NCBI RefSeq assembly: GCF_040678635.1
Contig: NZ_JBFATZ010000001.1
Coordinates: 372,001-436,000 of the forward strand
Reading direction: 5' to 3'
From: Thermopolyspora sp040678635
GTDB lineage: Bacteria > Actinomycetota > Actinomycetes > Streptosporangiales > Streptosporangiaceae
DNA length: 64,000 nucleotides
The notes under the pieces: generated by a model
What the model was told of the DNA's origin: nothing
The model's database searches: none
What the model saw: only the letters and a program-made list of their open reading frames with translations
Translations under genes and position numbers: made by a program
Shown here: positions 1 through 8,859 of the stretch, piece after piece
How the letters are laid out: the number at the start of each line of letters is the position of its first letter
How positions within the stretch are numbered: the first letter of the stretch is position 1

Positions 1-1246
1 TGCCGGCGGCCTTCTGCTGCATCTCCTTGAGCACCGCCGCGGTGTCGGCCCCGCCCGCGGTCGCCTTCTCCAACTGGTCGTCGATCACCGAGGCGACCTG
101 CTCCCAGGTGGGGATCGCCGGAGGCGACTTGGCGTCGCCGAGCTGGTCGCCGAAGACCTTCAGCATCGGGTCGTCGATGCCGTTCCACGCGCTGCGCACC
201 GACGGCAGGTCGTTGGTCGTCGTGTACCACTTGGCCTGCACCTCGGGCCGGGTCAGGTACTCCACGAACTTCCACGCCGAGTCCCGGTTCGCGCTCTCCT
301 TGAACACCGCGAGGTTGCCGCCGCCGACGAACGACGTCCCGGCGATTTCCTTCGGCATCCGCGCCACCGCGAACTTGCCGTCGATCTCGCCCTTGGACTG
401 CTCGCGCAGCACCCCGATGTGCCATGGACCGGAGAAGAACGCGCCGATCCGGCCGTCGATGAACCCGTTCTCCATTTCGCCGGGCTGCAGCGCCGGAGCC
501 GAAAGGCCCTCGCGGAAGAAGGAGGTGAAGTAGTCCATGGCCTTGGTCATCTGCGGGGTGTCCAGCGTGAACGCGCCGCCGGAGCCGGTGAGCGAGGCGC
601 CCTGCTGCCAGGCGAACGGCAGGAACGTCTGCCACGCGCCGGTCCCGCCCGGCGGCATGAGGGTGATGCCGTACTTCGCGCCGCCCTTCTCCTGCAGCGC
701 CTTGACGAACGCCTTGAGCTCCGCCCAGTTCGCGGGCTCCCGCACCCCGGCCTTCTCGGCCAGGTCGGTGCGGTAGTACAGCAGGCGGGTTTCGACGTAC
801 CAGGGCACGCCGTACGAGGTGCCGTCCACGACGGTGGAGTCCCACGCCCCGGGGAAATACGCGGACTTGTCGAAATTCGTGGGTGTGGGGTCGAGGGCCC
901 CGGTCTTGGCGAACTCGCCCATCCACGTGCTGCCGATCATGCCCACGTCCGGCGTGGCCCGCCCGGCGATCGCCGATGCGATCTTGTCGTGCGCGCCGTC
1001 CCACGGCACCGCGGTCACGTTCACCTTCACGCCCGGGTTCGCCGCCTCGAAGTCCTTGGCGAGCGCCGGGAGCTTCTCGCCCTCGGTGCCCATCGCCCAG
1101 ACGGTGATCGTCCCGGTGGCGGGCCCGGCGCTCACCTGCCCGGCCCGCTCCTGCCCCCGCTCGCCGCCGTCCCGCCCGCAGGCGGCCAGCGATCCGGCCA
1201 ACGCCAGTACGGCCAGCGTCGCCGTCACGGTCCTCGCACGTCTCAT
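1..1246 (-). CDS. Sugar ABC transporter substrate-binding lipoprotein (partial)
   Basis: The gene reads leftwards and runs off the window edge, so only the N-terminal ~415 residues are visible. It opens with a basic, hydrophobic signal peptide ending in a lipobox (LAAC, lipid-modified Cys at about residue 23), so the mature protein should be anchored outside the membrane. The body has the solute-binding family 1 pattern: ITVWAMGTEGEKL near the N-terminus, and FVGGGNLAVF with SAWKFVEYL late in the chain. Substrate is not readable from sequence, but family and context favour a sugar or oligosaccharide. Its ATG overlaps the TGA of the LacI gene (ATGA), so both are translated from one message. 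Permease genes would be expected beyond the left edge. Confidence 0.9.
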   Translation of the reverse strand, partial: MRRARTVTATLAVLALAGSLAACGRDGGERGQERAGQVSAGPATGTITVWAMGTEGEKLPALAKDFEAANPGVKVNVTAVPWDGAHDKIASAIAGRATPDVGMIGSTWMGEFAKTGALDPTPTNFDKSAYFPGAWDSTVVDGTSYGVPWYVETRLLYYRTDLAEKAGVREPANWAELKAFVKALQEKGGAKYGITLMPPGGTGAWQTFLPFAWQQGASLTGSGGAFTLDTPQMTKAMDYFTSFFREGLSAPALQPGEMENGFIDGRIGAFFSGPWHIGVLREQSKGEIDGKFAVARMPKEIAGTSFVGGGNLAVFKESANRDSAWKFVEYLTRPEVQAKWYTTTNDLPSVRSAWNGIDDPMLKVFGDQLGDAKSPPAIPTWEQVASVIDDQLEKATAGGADTAAVLKEMQQKAAG

Positions 1247-2352
1247 CGTGAGCCCTCCTCGGGATGCGGGCCGCAGCTCGAACGGATGACGAGCCGCGTG
1301 GGTAGTACCTCGTGGCGCGGCCGCGAGCGCGCGCCGGTGATGCGTTCGTCGAGCAGCCGCGCCGCGCGGGCGCCGAGCTCCCGCATGGGCTGGCGCACGG
1401 TGGTGAGACCGGCGTAGCGCGCGGCCATCACGTCGTCCCAGCCGGTGATCGGCACGCTGCCCCCGGTGGCCTCGGCCAGCCCGAGCGCGATCTCGTCGTT
1501 GCCGCAGATGACGGCGTCGGGCGCGTGGGCCCGCACCACGTCGGCCGCGGCCCGCCCGCCCTCCTCGTCGAAGGCGCACGGCACGCGCGGCACGTCGCCG
1601 AGCACCTCGCGTACGCCCATCCAGCGCTCGGCGAAGTCGAACGACGCCGTTGTGTCGCCCAGGAACAGGAAGCGCCGGTACCCGTGGCCGAGCAGGTGCC
1701 GGGCGAGGTCACGGGCGCTCGCCCGGTTCTCGGCGTTGATCGTGTCTATCAACCGTGCCGGGTCCGCCACCCCCGCCGGGTCCGCCTCTGCCGGGTCCGC
1801 CTCTGCCGGGTCCGCCGTCGCTGCGGGGTCTTCCGCTCCTGCCGGGGTCATCGCCCCTGTCCGGCTCGCCGACCCGGCGCGGGCGACGACAGGGGTACGA
1901 GCGATCAGCACGACCGGTACGCCCGAGGCGGCGATCTCCACGATGACCTCGTCGTCCACGGTCCGGGTGCAGAGCACGAGACCGTCCACCCGCCCGGCCA
2001 GCTCGCGTACCATGCCGGGCGCGTCGCTGCGGCCGTGACTGGACAAGATCAGCACCGAGCGCCCGAGCTCGGCCACGACCGACTCGTACCCGAGCACCAC
2101 CTCGGCGTAGTACGGCCCCGACAGCTCGGGGAAGACGATCCCGTTGGCCGCGTGCTGCCGCTCGGCGAGCCCTCGCCCGAGCCGGCTCGGCGTGTACCGC
2201 AGCTCGGCGATCGCCTCCCGGACCCGCCGGGCGGTCTCCGCCGACACCGGCACGTTCCCGCGCAGCACCCGGGAGACGGTGGCGATCGACACGCCCGCCC
2301 GCTCGGCGACGTGATAGATCGTCACCCCTTGACCAGGTGTAAGCGCTTTCAT
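1243..2352 (-). CDS. LacI-family transcriptional regulator (upstream of sugar transporter)
   Basis: This is a LacI/GalR-type repressor: N-terminal helix-turn-helix (TIYHVAERAGVSIATVSRVL) followed by a periplasmic-binding-like sensor domain (LILSSHGRSD, VPITGWDD, LTTVRQPM). I chose the ATG at 2352, which places the HTH where LacI proteins have it and gives 369 residues. An in-frame ATG at 2370 and longer forms are possible, and no start has a convincing ribosome site. A low-complexity stretch (DPAEA repeats, about 1745-1860) interrupts the sensor domain before LIDTINAENR and is absent from ordinary LacI proteins. The stop overlaps the start of the binding-protein gene. A perfect 16-base palindrome at the 5' end suggests autoregulation. 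The ligand is unknown. Confidence 0.9.
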   Translation of the reverse strand: MKALTPGQGVTIYHVAERAGVSIATVSRVLRGNVPVSAETARRVREAIAELRYTPSRLGRGLAERQHAANGIVFPELSGPYYAEVVLGYESVVAELGRSVLILSSHGRSDAPGMVRELAGRVDGLVLCTRTVDDEVIVEIAASGVPVVLIARTPVVARAGSASRTGAMTPAGAEDPAATADPAEADPAEADPAGVADPARLIDTINAENRASARDLARHLLGHGYRRFLFLGDTTASFDFAERWMGVREVLGDVPRVPCAFDEEGGRAAADVVRAHAPDAVICGNDEIALGLAEATGGSVPITGWDDVMAARYAGLTTVRQPMRELGARAARLLDERITGARSRPRHEVLPTRLVIRSSCGPHPEEGSR

Positions 2353-2368
2353 GCCGCCACGCTGACAC

Positions 2369-2384
2369 ATGTAAGCGCTTACAT
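2369..2384. promoter_or_regulatory. LacI-type operator palindrome
   Basis: ATGTAAGCGCTTACAT is a perfect 16-base palindrome just upstream of the LacI coding region. The central AAGCGCTT is typical of LacI-family operators. A second, imperfect copy (TGTAAGCGCTTTCAT) lies at 2338-2352, over the chosen start codon. Binding there would repress the regulator and transporter operon; this is inferred from position. Confidence 0.75.
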
Positions 2385-2430
2385 CAACACCTCGATTTTG
2401 AGAATGTGAGCCGTTGCCCGGAACGGTCCT

Positions 2431-2445
2431 TCCGAAACTTTCGGA
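2431..2445. promoter_or_regulatory. CGAAAnTTTCG operator upstream of the transporter operon
   Basis: TCCGAAACTTTCGGA is a 15-base palindrome with an odd central base, lying between the two LacI genes and upstream of the regulator/binding-protein operon. Its core CGAAACTTTCG matches the palindrome known from xylanase and xylosidase promoters of actinomycetes. The same core recurs at 3588-3600 and 3756-3766, upstream of the second LacI gene. Confidence 0.65.
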
Positions 2446-2556
2446 AACGAAGCCCGGCCTCATGCCCTCCGCCGACGAGCCGTCGGCTTGCGGCGCGGTG
2501 CTGCGCGACGGCGATGCCTCGCGGCGTGTTCGCGGGCCGGCGGTCTGCGTGCGGCG

Positions 2557-3573
2557 TCAGGAGGACTTGGGCGGCGCCGTGCTCTCGCGGATCATGAGGT
2601 CGGTGGCGAGCTCGACGCGGGACGGCTCCGGGGTGCCGCCGCGGCCGATGGTGAGCACCATGCGGGTGGCGAGGGCGGCCATCTCCTGCAGGGGCTGGCG
2701 CACGGTGGTCAGCGGCGGCCAGGCCGACTGGGCGAGCGGCAGGTCGTCGAAGCCGACCACGCTCAAATCGTCCGGCACCCGCAGGCCGCGCTGCCGGGCG
2801 GCCTCGAACACGCCGAAGGCCTGCAGGTCGCTCCCGGCGAAGATGGCGGTCGGCGGGTCGTCGAGGTCGAGCAGCGCGTGCCCGTAATCGTGTCCGGAGT
2901 GGACCAGGAAGTCGCCGTACCGGATGAGCTCGGGGTCCACGGGGATGCCCGCGGTGTCGAGCGCGGCCTTGTACCCGTCGATGCGGGCCCGGCTGCACAG
3001 CATGTCGGCGGGCCCGCCGATCATGCCAACCCTCCGGTGGCCGAGCTCAAGCAGGTGGCGGGTGGCCGACAGCCCGCCGTTCCAGTTGGTGGCGCCGACC
3101 GAGGGCACGCCCGGCGCGGGCTCGCCCTCGGGGTCCACGGTGACGAAGGGGATGGATCGGGCGGTGAGCTGCCCACTCTGCCGGGCCGACAGCCGCGACC
3201 CTATGATGATCACCCCGTCCGTACGGCGAGCCGCGATCCGGTCCACCCAGTCGCGCCCCGGCCCGGCCTTGGTGTGCAGGACCGAGATGACCACGTTGGC
3301 GTCGGCCTCGTGGGCGGCCTCCTCGGCCCCCCGTACCAGCTCCATCGCCCACGGGCTCTCGATCTCGGCGAAGACCAGGTCGATCAACCCGACCGGCCCG
3401 TCGCCCTGCCCGGTGCGCCGCTGGTATCCGTGCTTGTGCAACAGACGCTCGACGCGCTGCCGGGTATCGGGCGCCACCTCGGGCCTGCCGTTGATCACCT
3501 TGGACACCGTCGGGATCGACACCCCGGCCTCCTCGGCGATCAGCGCGATGGTCACTCGCCTTTTCGACTGCAT
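2557..3573 (-). CDS. LacI-family transcriptional regulator, possibly of xylan or xylose use
   Basis: A 338-residue LacI-family protein from the ATG at 3573. The HTH (VTIALIAEEAGVSIPTVSKVINGRPEVAPDTRQRV) is followed by a sensor domain with GVIIIGSRLS, FVTVDPEG, SVVGFDDLP and LTTVRQPLQEMA. An upstream in-frame extension to 3675 is unlikely because it would run through the operator at 3588-3600. Sequences CGAAAnTTTCG flank its promoter and also precede the neighbouring transporter operon, so it probably controls itself and that operon. The xylan/xylose assignment rests only on the operator motif known from actinomycete xylanase genes and is an inference. Confidence 0.9.
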   Translation of the reverse strand: MQSKRRVTIALIAEEAGVSIPTVSKVINGRPEVAPDTRQRVERLLHKHGYQRRTGQGDGPVGLIDLVFAEIESPWAMELVRGAEEAAHEADANVVISVLHTKAGPGRDWVDRIAARRTDGVIIIGSRLSARQSGQLTARSIPFVTVDPEGEPAPGVPSVGATNWNGGLSATRHLLELGHRRVGMIGGPADMLCSRARIDGYKAALDTAGIPVDPELIRYGDFLVHSGHDYGHALLDLDDPPTAIFAGSDLQAFGVFEAARQRGLRVPDDLSVVGFDDLPLAQSAWPPLTTVRQPLQEMAALATRMVLTIGRGGTPEPSRVELATDLMIRESTAPPKSS

Positions 3574-3587
3574 GGCCAAGAGTGTAT

Positions 3588-3600
3588 CCGAAAGTTTCGG
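3588..3600. promoter_or_regulatory. CGAAAnTTTCG operator at the second LacI gene
   Basis: CCGAAAGTTTCGG, a 13-base palindrome, starts 15 bases upstream of the start codon of the second LacI gene. This position fits autorepression. It shares its core with the sites at 2431-2445 and 3756-3766. Confidence 0.65.
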
Positions 3601-3755
3601 CAGGCCGGCGCGCTGCCCCCCGTCATCGCCCCGCCGCCGACCCTCCATCGGTTGACCGCGTGTCATCGATGTCATTCAGGCAATGGTGAGATCCCTATTG
3701 ACGACGCGACCGGGTTTGCGTAGCCTCCAGGTCACGAAAACATTCGGGATGTTAA

Positions 3756-3766
3756 CGAAAGTTTCG
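3756..3766. promoter_or_regulatory. Third CGAAAnTTTCG site
   Basis: CGAAAGTTTCG lies about 180 bases upstream of the second LacI start, in a stretch without genes. It may be a distal operator allowing a repression loop with 3588-3600, or may serve a promoter I cannot identify. Confidence 0.5.
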
Positions 3767-3860
3767 ACGTCCCGTTTGTCGAGGCTTCGCCTCGCTGAGC
3801 CCTCCTGCCCAGGGCTCGCCGGGGCGGCGGACGCCCGGCCGGACGGGGCCGGGCATCAGG

Positions 3861-3900
3861 CTTGTGCGGTCCCGTCTTGGAGCGCGCGGGACCGCACAAG
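3861..3900. repeat. Perfect 14-base inverted repeat in a gene-free stretch
   Basis: CTTGTGCGGTCCCG (3861-3874) pairs perfectly with CGGGACCGCACAAG (3887-3900) across a 12-base loop. There is no U-tract. The gene-free stretch 3574-4065 also holds the operators above; otherwise I see nothing in it. The repeat may be a hairpin or a large operator upstream of the exporter gene. Confidence 0.6.
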
Positions 3901-4065
3901 CCCATCAACCCCGCTGTCCTGTACGAAAATCACGCACTACGGCGGATCCGGGGAGTGGCCGGAGCCAACCTGGACGGGGCCTGTTGTCATCCCCGGTGGT
4001 AGAGGACCACCCCGCTCGCGCTTCGTCAGCGGCCGGTCGCTGTTCGTGAATGCGACCCTTCGGAT

Positions 4066-5001
4066 ATGGCAGCGCTACCTGCCCCCCGCCCCATCCTCGG
4101 GGTCGTTCTCCTCCTCTTCGTCAGTGCCGCCTGGGGGTCGGCGTTTCCGCTGATGAAGGATCTGATCATCCGCATGCCGGTCGCCGACCTGCTCGCCGAG
4201 CGCTACGCCATCGCGACGCTCGCCCTGATCATGGTCCGGCCCCGCTGTCTGACCGGGCTGTCCGAGCGCACCTGGCTCACCGGCGTCCTGGCCGGCCTGC
4301 TGTTCGGCTCGGGCCAGACCGCCCAGGCCGTCGCGTTGCACGAGCTGCCGAGCGCGGTCTCCGGCTTCGCGGTCGGCTCCTACGTGGTGATCACCCCGCT
4401 GCTCGGGGTGATCTTTCTGCACGCGCGGATCGGCCTGCGAGTGTGGCTCGCCGCCGGTCTCGCGCTCGCCGCGCTGGTCGTGTTCACCCTGCTGCGCGAG
4501 GCCGAGGGCGAGGAGATCTCGCTGCCCGCCCTGCTGCTGACGCTCATGGCCGCCGTCATGTACGCGGTGCACACCCTCGTGCTCGGCACCCGCCGCCGCG
4601 ACGCGTACGCCGTGGCGGTCATCCAGCTCGGCACCATCGCCGTGATCACCGGCGTGATGGCGCTGCCCGGCGGCATCACGCTGCCCGGCACCGCAGCCGA
4701 CTGGGGCCTGCTGCTGCACCTGGCCCTGATCGCCTGCGCCCTCGGCTTCCTGGCCCGCTCCTTCGGCCAGCAGCACGTACGCCCGGTGCCCGCCGCCGTC
4801 ATCCTCGCCGCCCAGCCGCTGTGGGTCACCGGCTTCGCCGTCGTCCTGTACGGCGACCCGCTCACCTGGCGCGTCTTCCTCGGCGGCGGCCTGATCGCGG
4901 TGGCCGTGCTGCTCGTCCTCCCCACGGGATTCGATCTGGAGCCCCCGCCAAGGGGCAAGGCCGCGCCCAGAACCGCGTACCCCCCTACCGGCAGGACGTG
5001 A
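4066..5001 (+). CDS. DMT/EamA-family membrane transporter
   Basis: A 311-residue, strongly hydrophobic protein with about ten membrane segments in two EamA-like halves. The first opens with VVLLLFVSAAWGSAFPLMKD, the second with LPALLLTLMAAVMYAVHTLVLG, and PAAVILAAQPLWVTGFAVVLYGDPLTWR is the conserved segment near the C-terminus. Members of this drug/metabolite superfamily export metabolites, amino acids or nucleotide sugars; the substrate here is unknown. The ATG at 4066 begins directly before the first membrane segment. Its tail (PPPRGKAAPRTAYPPTGRT) is disordered. It stands alone, facing the sensor kinase gene. Confidence 0.88.
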   Translation: MAALPAPRPILGVVLLLFVSAAWGSAFPLMKDLIIRMPVADLLAERYAIATLALIMVRPRCLTGLSERTWLTGVLAGLLFGSGQTAQAVALHELPSAVSGFAVGSYVVITPLLGVIFLHARIGLRVWLAAGLALAALVVFTLLREAEGEEISLPALLLTLMAAVMYAVHTLVLGTRRRDAYAVAVIQLGTIAVITGVMALPGGITLPGTAADWGLLLHLALIACALGFLARSFGQQHVRPVPAAVILAAQPLWVTGFAVVLYGDPLTWRVFLGGGLIAVAVLLVLPTGFDLEPPPRGKAAPRTAYPPTGRT

Positions 5002-5129
5002 CATCAGCGCTTCCCCCGCGAGGCACCTGGGCCGTCGGCGGCACGCTGTACACGCCGAAGGGCCAGGCGATCGGCTGGGGCGAGGCGGACGACGACGAGT
5101 CGGTGGCGGGCTGCTCGCCGCCGAGCAAC

Positions 5130-6626
5130 TCACCGAGATCGACCCTCTGCCGGATCGCCGACCTCCGGCAGCGGGAGCCGCAGCACGAACCTGGCTCCCA
5201 CCCGGCCGTCCTCGATCGGGCCGTCCTCGATCGGGCCGTCCTCGATCGGGCCGTCCTCGATCGGGCCGTCCTCGATCGGGCCGTCCTCGATCGGGCCGTC
5301 CTCGATGGTCAGCGTGCCGTTGTGCGCCTCGGCGATCTGGCGGGCGATGGGCAGGCCAAGCCCGGTGCCGCCCGCGTCCCTGCTCCGCGCCGCGTCCAGC
5401 CGGGCGAACCGCTGGAACACCACCTCGCGGTCCTTGGGCGGGATGCCCGTGCCGTCGTCGATCACCTCGAGTACGGCCGTCCCCGATTCCCGCCGTACGA
5501 TGATCGTGATGGCCGAGCGGGCGTGCCGCTCGGCGTTGTCGAGCAGGTTGGCGAGCACCCGCGCCAGCCGGAGCATGTCGCCGATCACCACCACGCCGGG
5601 CTCCAGGCGCTCGCGCACCTCCGGCGTGCGCGGGCGGCGCTCCAGCTCGGCGCGCACGAGCGCGGCGAGATCGACCAGGTCGCGGGCCTGCCGGGCGCCG
5701 GCGTCGAGCCGGGCGATCATGAGCAGATCGTCGATGATGGCCTGCAGCCGGTCCACGCCCGCGAGGATCGCCGTGGTGACGGCCGGCCAGTCGGTGTCCT
5801 CCGGGGCGAGCCGGGCCTCCTCCACCTGGGCGCGGATCGCGGTGAGCGGGCTGCGCAGGTCGTGCGAGGCGTCGGAGGCGAACCGGCGCTGCTGCTCCAC
5901 CAGCCCCTCCAACAGGTCGAGGGTCTGGTTGACGGTGGAGCCCAGTTCCTCGATCTCGCCGTGCGACGGCGGGACGGTCACCCGGCGGCCCAGGTCCGTG
6001 GCCGTGATCTCGGCCAGCTCGGCGCTGATCCGCCGGACCGGGGCCAGCGTCCGGCCGATCACCCGGTACGTGAGGAAGGCGTTGAGCGCGACCATCACCA
6101 GCGCCGCCCCGGCGAGCACCGCCGTGAAGGGGTCGACGAGGGAGCGCGCCGGGAGCGCGACGTAGATCAGCCACCGCCCGCCCGGCAGCGTACTGCCGTC
6201 CGGCATCGTGACCCGGGGCGGCGCGTCGACGTACCGGGCGAGGACGCGCAGGCAGCGGCCCGGCGCGACCGGGAGGTCGCACAGCCGCCGGTGCTCGGAC
6301 TCGCCCGGGGCCGACGGCAGGAAGGAGGCCATCGGCGGGTGGCCGACGAGGTAGGAGCTGGAGGAGATCACCCGGCCCCGCTGGTCCAGCACCTGGATGA
6401 GCTCGACGAGCCCGGACGGCACCGGCCGCCCCAGGAAGCCCGCCTGGATGCTCTCCTGCACCCGGCGCGCCGCCCCCTCCACGTCCTCGGTCATGTGGTT
6501 GTGGATGCGCATGGCGAGCACCCCGAGCGTGATGGCCAGCATGATCAGCGCGGTGACCGCGACCGCGGCGGCGTCGAGCACGGTCAGGCGGGTTCGCAAC
6601 GACCAGCCCCGCCACTTGTCCACCAT
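5130..6626 (-). CDS. Orphan sensor histidine kinase
   Basis: A 498-residue transmembrane histidine kinase. Membrane segments near residues 15-40 and ~165-190 enclose an extracellular sensor region, followed by HAMP, an H-box (SDASHDLRSPLTAIR, phospho-acceptor His at about 255), an N-box (LANLLDNAERHA), DDGTGIPP and GGTGLGLPIA. The catalytic machinery looks complete. A run of seven IEDGP-type units is inserted between the last two strands of the ATPase domain, after NGTLT and before VGARFVLRLPL. No response regulator lies on either side, so its partner must be elsewhere. Signal and output are unknown. Confidence 0.92.
   Translation of the reverse strand: MVDKWRGWSLRTRLTVLDAAAVAVTALIMLAITLGVLAMRIHNHMTEDVEGAARRVQESIQAGFLGRPVPSGLVELIQVLDQRGRVISSSSYLVGHPPMASFLPSAPGESEHRRLCDLPVAPGRCLRVLARYVDAPPRVTMPDGSTLPGGRWLIYVALPARSLVDPFTAVLAGAALVMVALNAFLTYRVIGRTLAPVRRISAELAEITATDLGRRVTVPPSHGEIEELGSTVNQTLDLLEGLVEQQRRFASDASHDLRSPLTAIRAQVEEARLAPEDTDWPAVTTAILAGVDRLQAIIDDLLMIARLDAGARQARDLVDLAALVRAELERRPRTPEVRERLEPGVVVIGDMLRLARVLANLLDNAERHARSAITIIVRRESGTAVLEVIDDGTGIPPKDREVVFQRFARLDAARSRDAGGTGLGLPIARQIAEAHNGTLTIEDGPIEDGPIEDGPIEDGPIEDGPIEDGPIEDGRVGARFVLRLPLPEVGDPAEGRSR
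5205..5309. repeat. 15-base tandem repeat inside the histidine kinase gene
   Basis: The unit gccgtcctcgatcgg is present six times perfectly (5205-5294), followed by a seventh, degenerate copy to 5309. The length keeps frame and adds IEDGP units to the kinase. Perfect identity suggests recent expansion and variable copy number. Confidence 0.95.
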
Positions 6627-6702
6627 GACGGCATCCCCCAGGTACGACCATGATCACAACCGGGGGATGTCGTGCATTAGAGGCGTTTCACGAAACGCGT
6701 GA

Positions 6703-7746
6703 TCACAAACCAGGGCGTCCCAGTTCGGCGTGGAACAGGCGGGCCACGTTGCCGCCGAGCACCTTGACGACGTCCTGCTTGTCCATGCCGCGGTCGAGCA
6801 GGCCCCGGGTCACCTGGGGGAGTCCGCGCGGCCCGGTCAGGCCGGGGATCGCCGCCATCACGTCGAAGCCGGCCATGGTGCCCGGGTCCTCGCACCACGG
6901 CGGGGTCAGCTCGCTGTACACCTCGTGGATGAAGTCCGGCCCGAGGCCCACGTGGTCGATGCCGGCCACCGAGGCGATGTGCTCGATGTGGTCGAGCAGG
7001 TGGTCGAGGGCGATGCGGCCGGTGTCCTCGGTGAGGAAGCCCGCGAGGAAGTTCACGCAGATCACCCCGCCGGTCGCGGCGATCGCGCGCAACTGGTCGT
7101 CGGTGAGGTTGCGGTGGTGGTCGCGCAGCGCGCGGGCCGAGGAGTGGGTGGCCATGACCGGCCGGGTGGCGATCTCCAGCACGTGCGCGACCCCCGAGGC
7201 GCCCAGGTGCGACACGTCGAAGATCATGCCGAGCCGTTCCATGAGCCGCACGGCCTCCTCGCCGGCGGCGGTGAGCCGGCTGCCGGTGGCGTCCTCGCCG
7301 CTGCCGTCGGCGAGCGGAGTGCGGCCCCAGTGCGCGATCGAGCCCACCCGCACGCCCAGCCGGAACAGCGTCGAGATCAGCTCCACGTCGGCATCGACGC
7401 CCGGCATGCTCTCCAGCGCGAGCACGAGCGCGATCCGGCCGCTCGCCAGCGTCTCGTCGATCTGGTCGCCGTCCAGGCACAGCCGTACATCCTGGGCGTT
7501 GCCCTCGGCGATCACGTGGGCGCACTCGATCATGCGCAGCGTCTGCCGCAGCGCCCCCTCCGGCCGGAACTCGTCGTCGATGAAGACCGGCAGCACCTGC
7601 AGGTCCACGCCCCCCTCGCGCAGCTGCGGCAGCCACCGCTCCGCGAAGAAGGACGCCCACTGCGCCGGAGGCCGCGCCGATACCGTCATCAGCAGGTCGT
7701 TGTGCGTGTCGGCCACGACGGCCTCGACGTGCAGATCATCCACCAT
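6703..7746 (-). CDS. Membrane dipeptidase (peptidase family M19)
   Basis: A 347-residue metallo-dipeptidase of the renal dipeptidase family. The N-terminal ADTHNDLL supplies the His-x-Asp zinc pair. SIAHWGRTP, FDVSHLG, THSSARALRDHHRN and GIDHVGLGPDF are the other family blocks, with His residues fitting the second metal. These enzymes cleave dipeptides, including some with D-residues or dehydro bonds. No signal peptide is visible, so it is probably cytoplasmic. I prefer the ATG at 7746, directly ahead of the conserved start; an in-frame ATG at 7779 adds 11 residues. It ends shortly before the sensor kinase gene on the same strand, with no shared function evident. Confidence 0.9.
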   Translation of the reverse strand: MVDDLHVEAVVADTHNDLLMTVSARPPAQWASFFAERWLPQLREGGVDLQVLPVFIDDEFRPEGALRQTLRMIECAHVIAEGNAQDVRLCLDGDQIDETLASGRIALVLALESMPGVDADVELISTLFRLGVRVGSIAHWGRTPLADGSGEDATGSRLTAAGEEAVRLMERLGMIFDVSHLGASGVAHVLEIATRPVMATHSSARALRDHHRNLTDDQLRAIAATGGVICVNFLAGFLTEDTGRIALDHLLDHIEHIASVAGIDHVGLGPDFIHEVYSELTPPWCEDPGTMAGFDVMAAIPGLTGPRGLPQVTRGLLDRGMDKQDVVKVLGGNVARLFHAELGRPGL

Positions 7747-7947
7747 GCGCGCCACGCTACCGCGTGCCCGGCGTCTCACGCGGCCGGAGCACGGTTCGGC
7801 CGTGTCCTCACCAGCGGGTCGTCAGCTCAGGCTGTTGTGAGGAGGACTTGGAACGCGTTTGAGGTTGGCCGGGGGTCGTGGACGAGATTTATCGATCCGG
7901 GAAGACGGTTGACGGGGAGAGAACCCTCCGAGCGATAGTCTGCGCTG

Positions 7948-8811
7948 GTGGCCGGATCAACCCTTGCCGTAGTGACGGCGGAGCTCGAATCCATGTACGA
8001 CCCCGCCCTGGCCGAGTCCTGGGACGCGGTGGGGCTGGTGTGCGGCGACCCGGCGCAGGTGGTGCGGCGCGTCCTGTTCGCCGTGGATCCGGTGGCGGCG
8101 GTCGTGGACGAGGCGGTCGAGTGGGGCGCGGATCTGATCGTCGCCCACCATCCCCTCTACCTGCGCGGCACCACCAGCGTGGCGGCCACCACGTTCAAGG
8201 GCCGCGTCGTGCACCGGCTGATCAAGAACGACATCGCCCTGTTCACCGCGCACACCAACGCCGACGTCGCCGACCCCGGCGTCTCCGACGCGCTGGCCTG
8301 GGCGGTGGGCCTAATCGGGCCGCTGCGTCCGCTGCAGCCGCTGCCCGGCGACAACCGGCGGGGCCTGGGCCGCATCGGCGAGCTGCCCGAGCGCATGCCG
8401 CTGCGCGAGTTCGCCGAGCTGGCCGCCAAGGGCCTGCCGCCGACGGCCGGGCCGCTGCGGGTGGCGGGCGACCCCGGCCGCATGGTGCGGACGATCGCCG
8501 TCTGCGGCGGCGCGGGGGACTCGCTGCTCGGTACGGCCCTGGCGGCCCGGGTGGACGTGTTCCTCACCGCCGATCTGCGGCACCACCCGGCGAGCGAGTT
8601 CATGGAGGCCGCCGCGAACGGCGACGGCCCCGCGCTGATCGACGCGGCGCACTGGGCGACCGAGTGGCCGTGGCTGGCGGACGCGGCGCATCGGCTGACG
8701 TCCAAGCTGGGCACGAAGGGCACTACGGTAGAGACGCGCGTCTCGGATAAGGTCACCGACGCGTGGACGGCCGTCGCACAGGGACCCAGTGGGCTGGACC
8801 CGCTGCGGTAG
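7948..8811 (+). CDS. Nif3-like dinuclear metal centre protein
   Basis: A 287-residue protein of the Nif3/YbgI family, whose members form toroidal hexamers with a two-metal site. Metal-ligand motifs are visible: AHHPLYLRG, AHTNAD, and late in the chain DLRHHPASEF and DAAHWATEWP. Some members act as GTP cyclohydrolase I type 2, but the role in actinobacteria is not settled. The GTG at 7948 starts just ahead of the conserved ELESMYDP. It heads a three-gene cluster with a zinc-ribbon protein and an RNase HI-phosphatase fusion. The same order occurs in mycobacteria, which strengthens the call. Confidence 0.92.
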   Translation: MAGSTLAVVTAELESMYDPALAESWDAVGLVCGDPAQVVRRVLFAVDPVAAVVDEAVEWGADLIVAHHPLYLRGTTSVAATTFKGRVVHRLIKNDIALFTAHTNADVADPGVSDALAWAVGLIGPLRPLQPLPGDNRRGLGRIGELPERMPLREFAELAAKGLPPTAGPLRVAGDPGRMVRTIAVCGGAGDSLLGTALAARVDVFLTADLRHHPASEFMEAAANGDGPALIDAAHWATEWPWLADAAHRLTSKLGTKGTTVETRVSDKVTDAWTAVAQGPSGLDPLR

Positions 8812-8859
8812 CCGTCGCACCGCCACGCCGTACATGTCGCATATGGGGATGGTCCAGTA

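Noticed and set aside
3683..4153. Protein gene between the LacI gene and the exporter
   Set aside because: The frame has no family-like sequence, crosses the operator and hairpin, and overlaps the well-supported exporter start.
5205..5309. CRISPR-like array
   Set aside because: The 15-base units are contiguous without spacers and encode IEDGP within an otherwise intact kinase gene.
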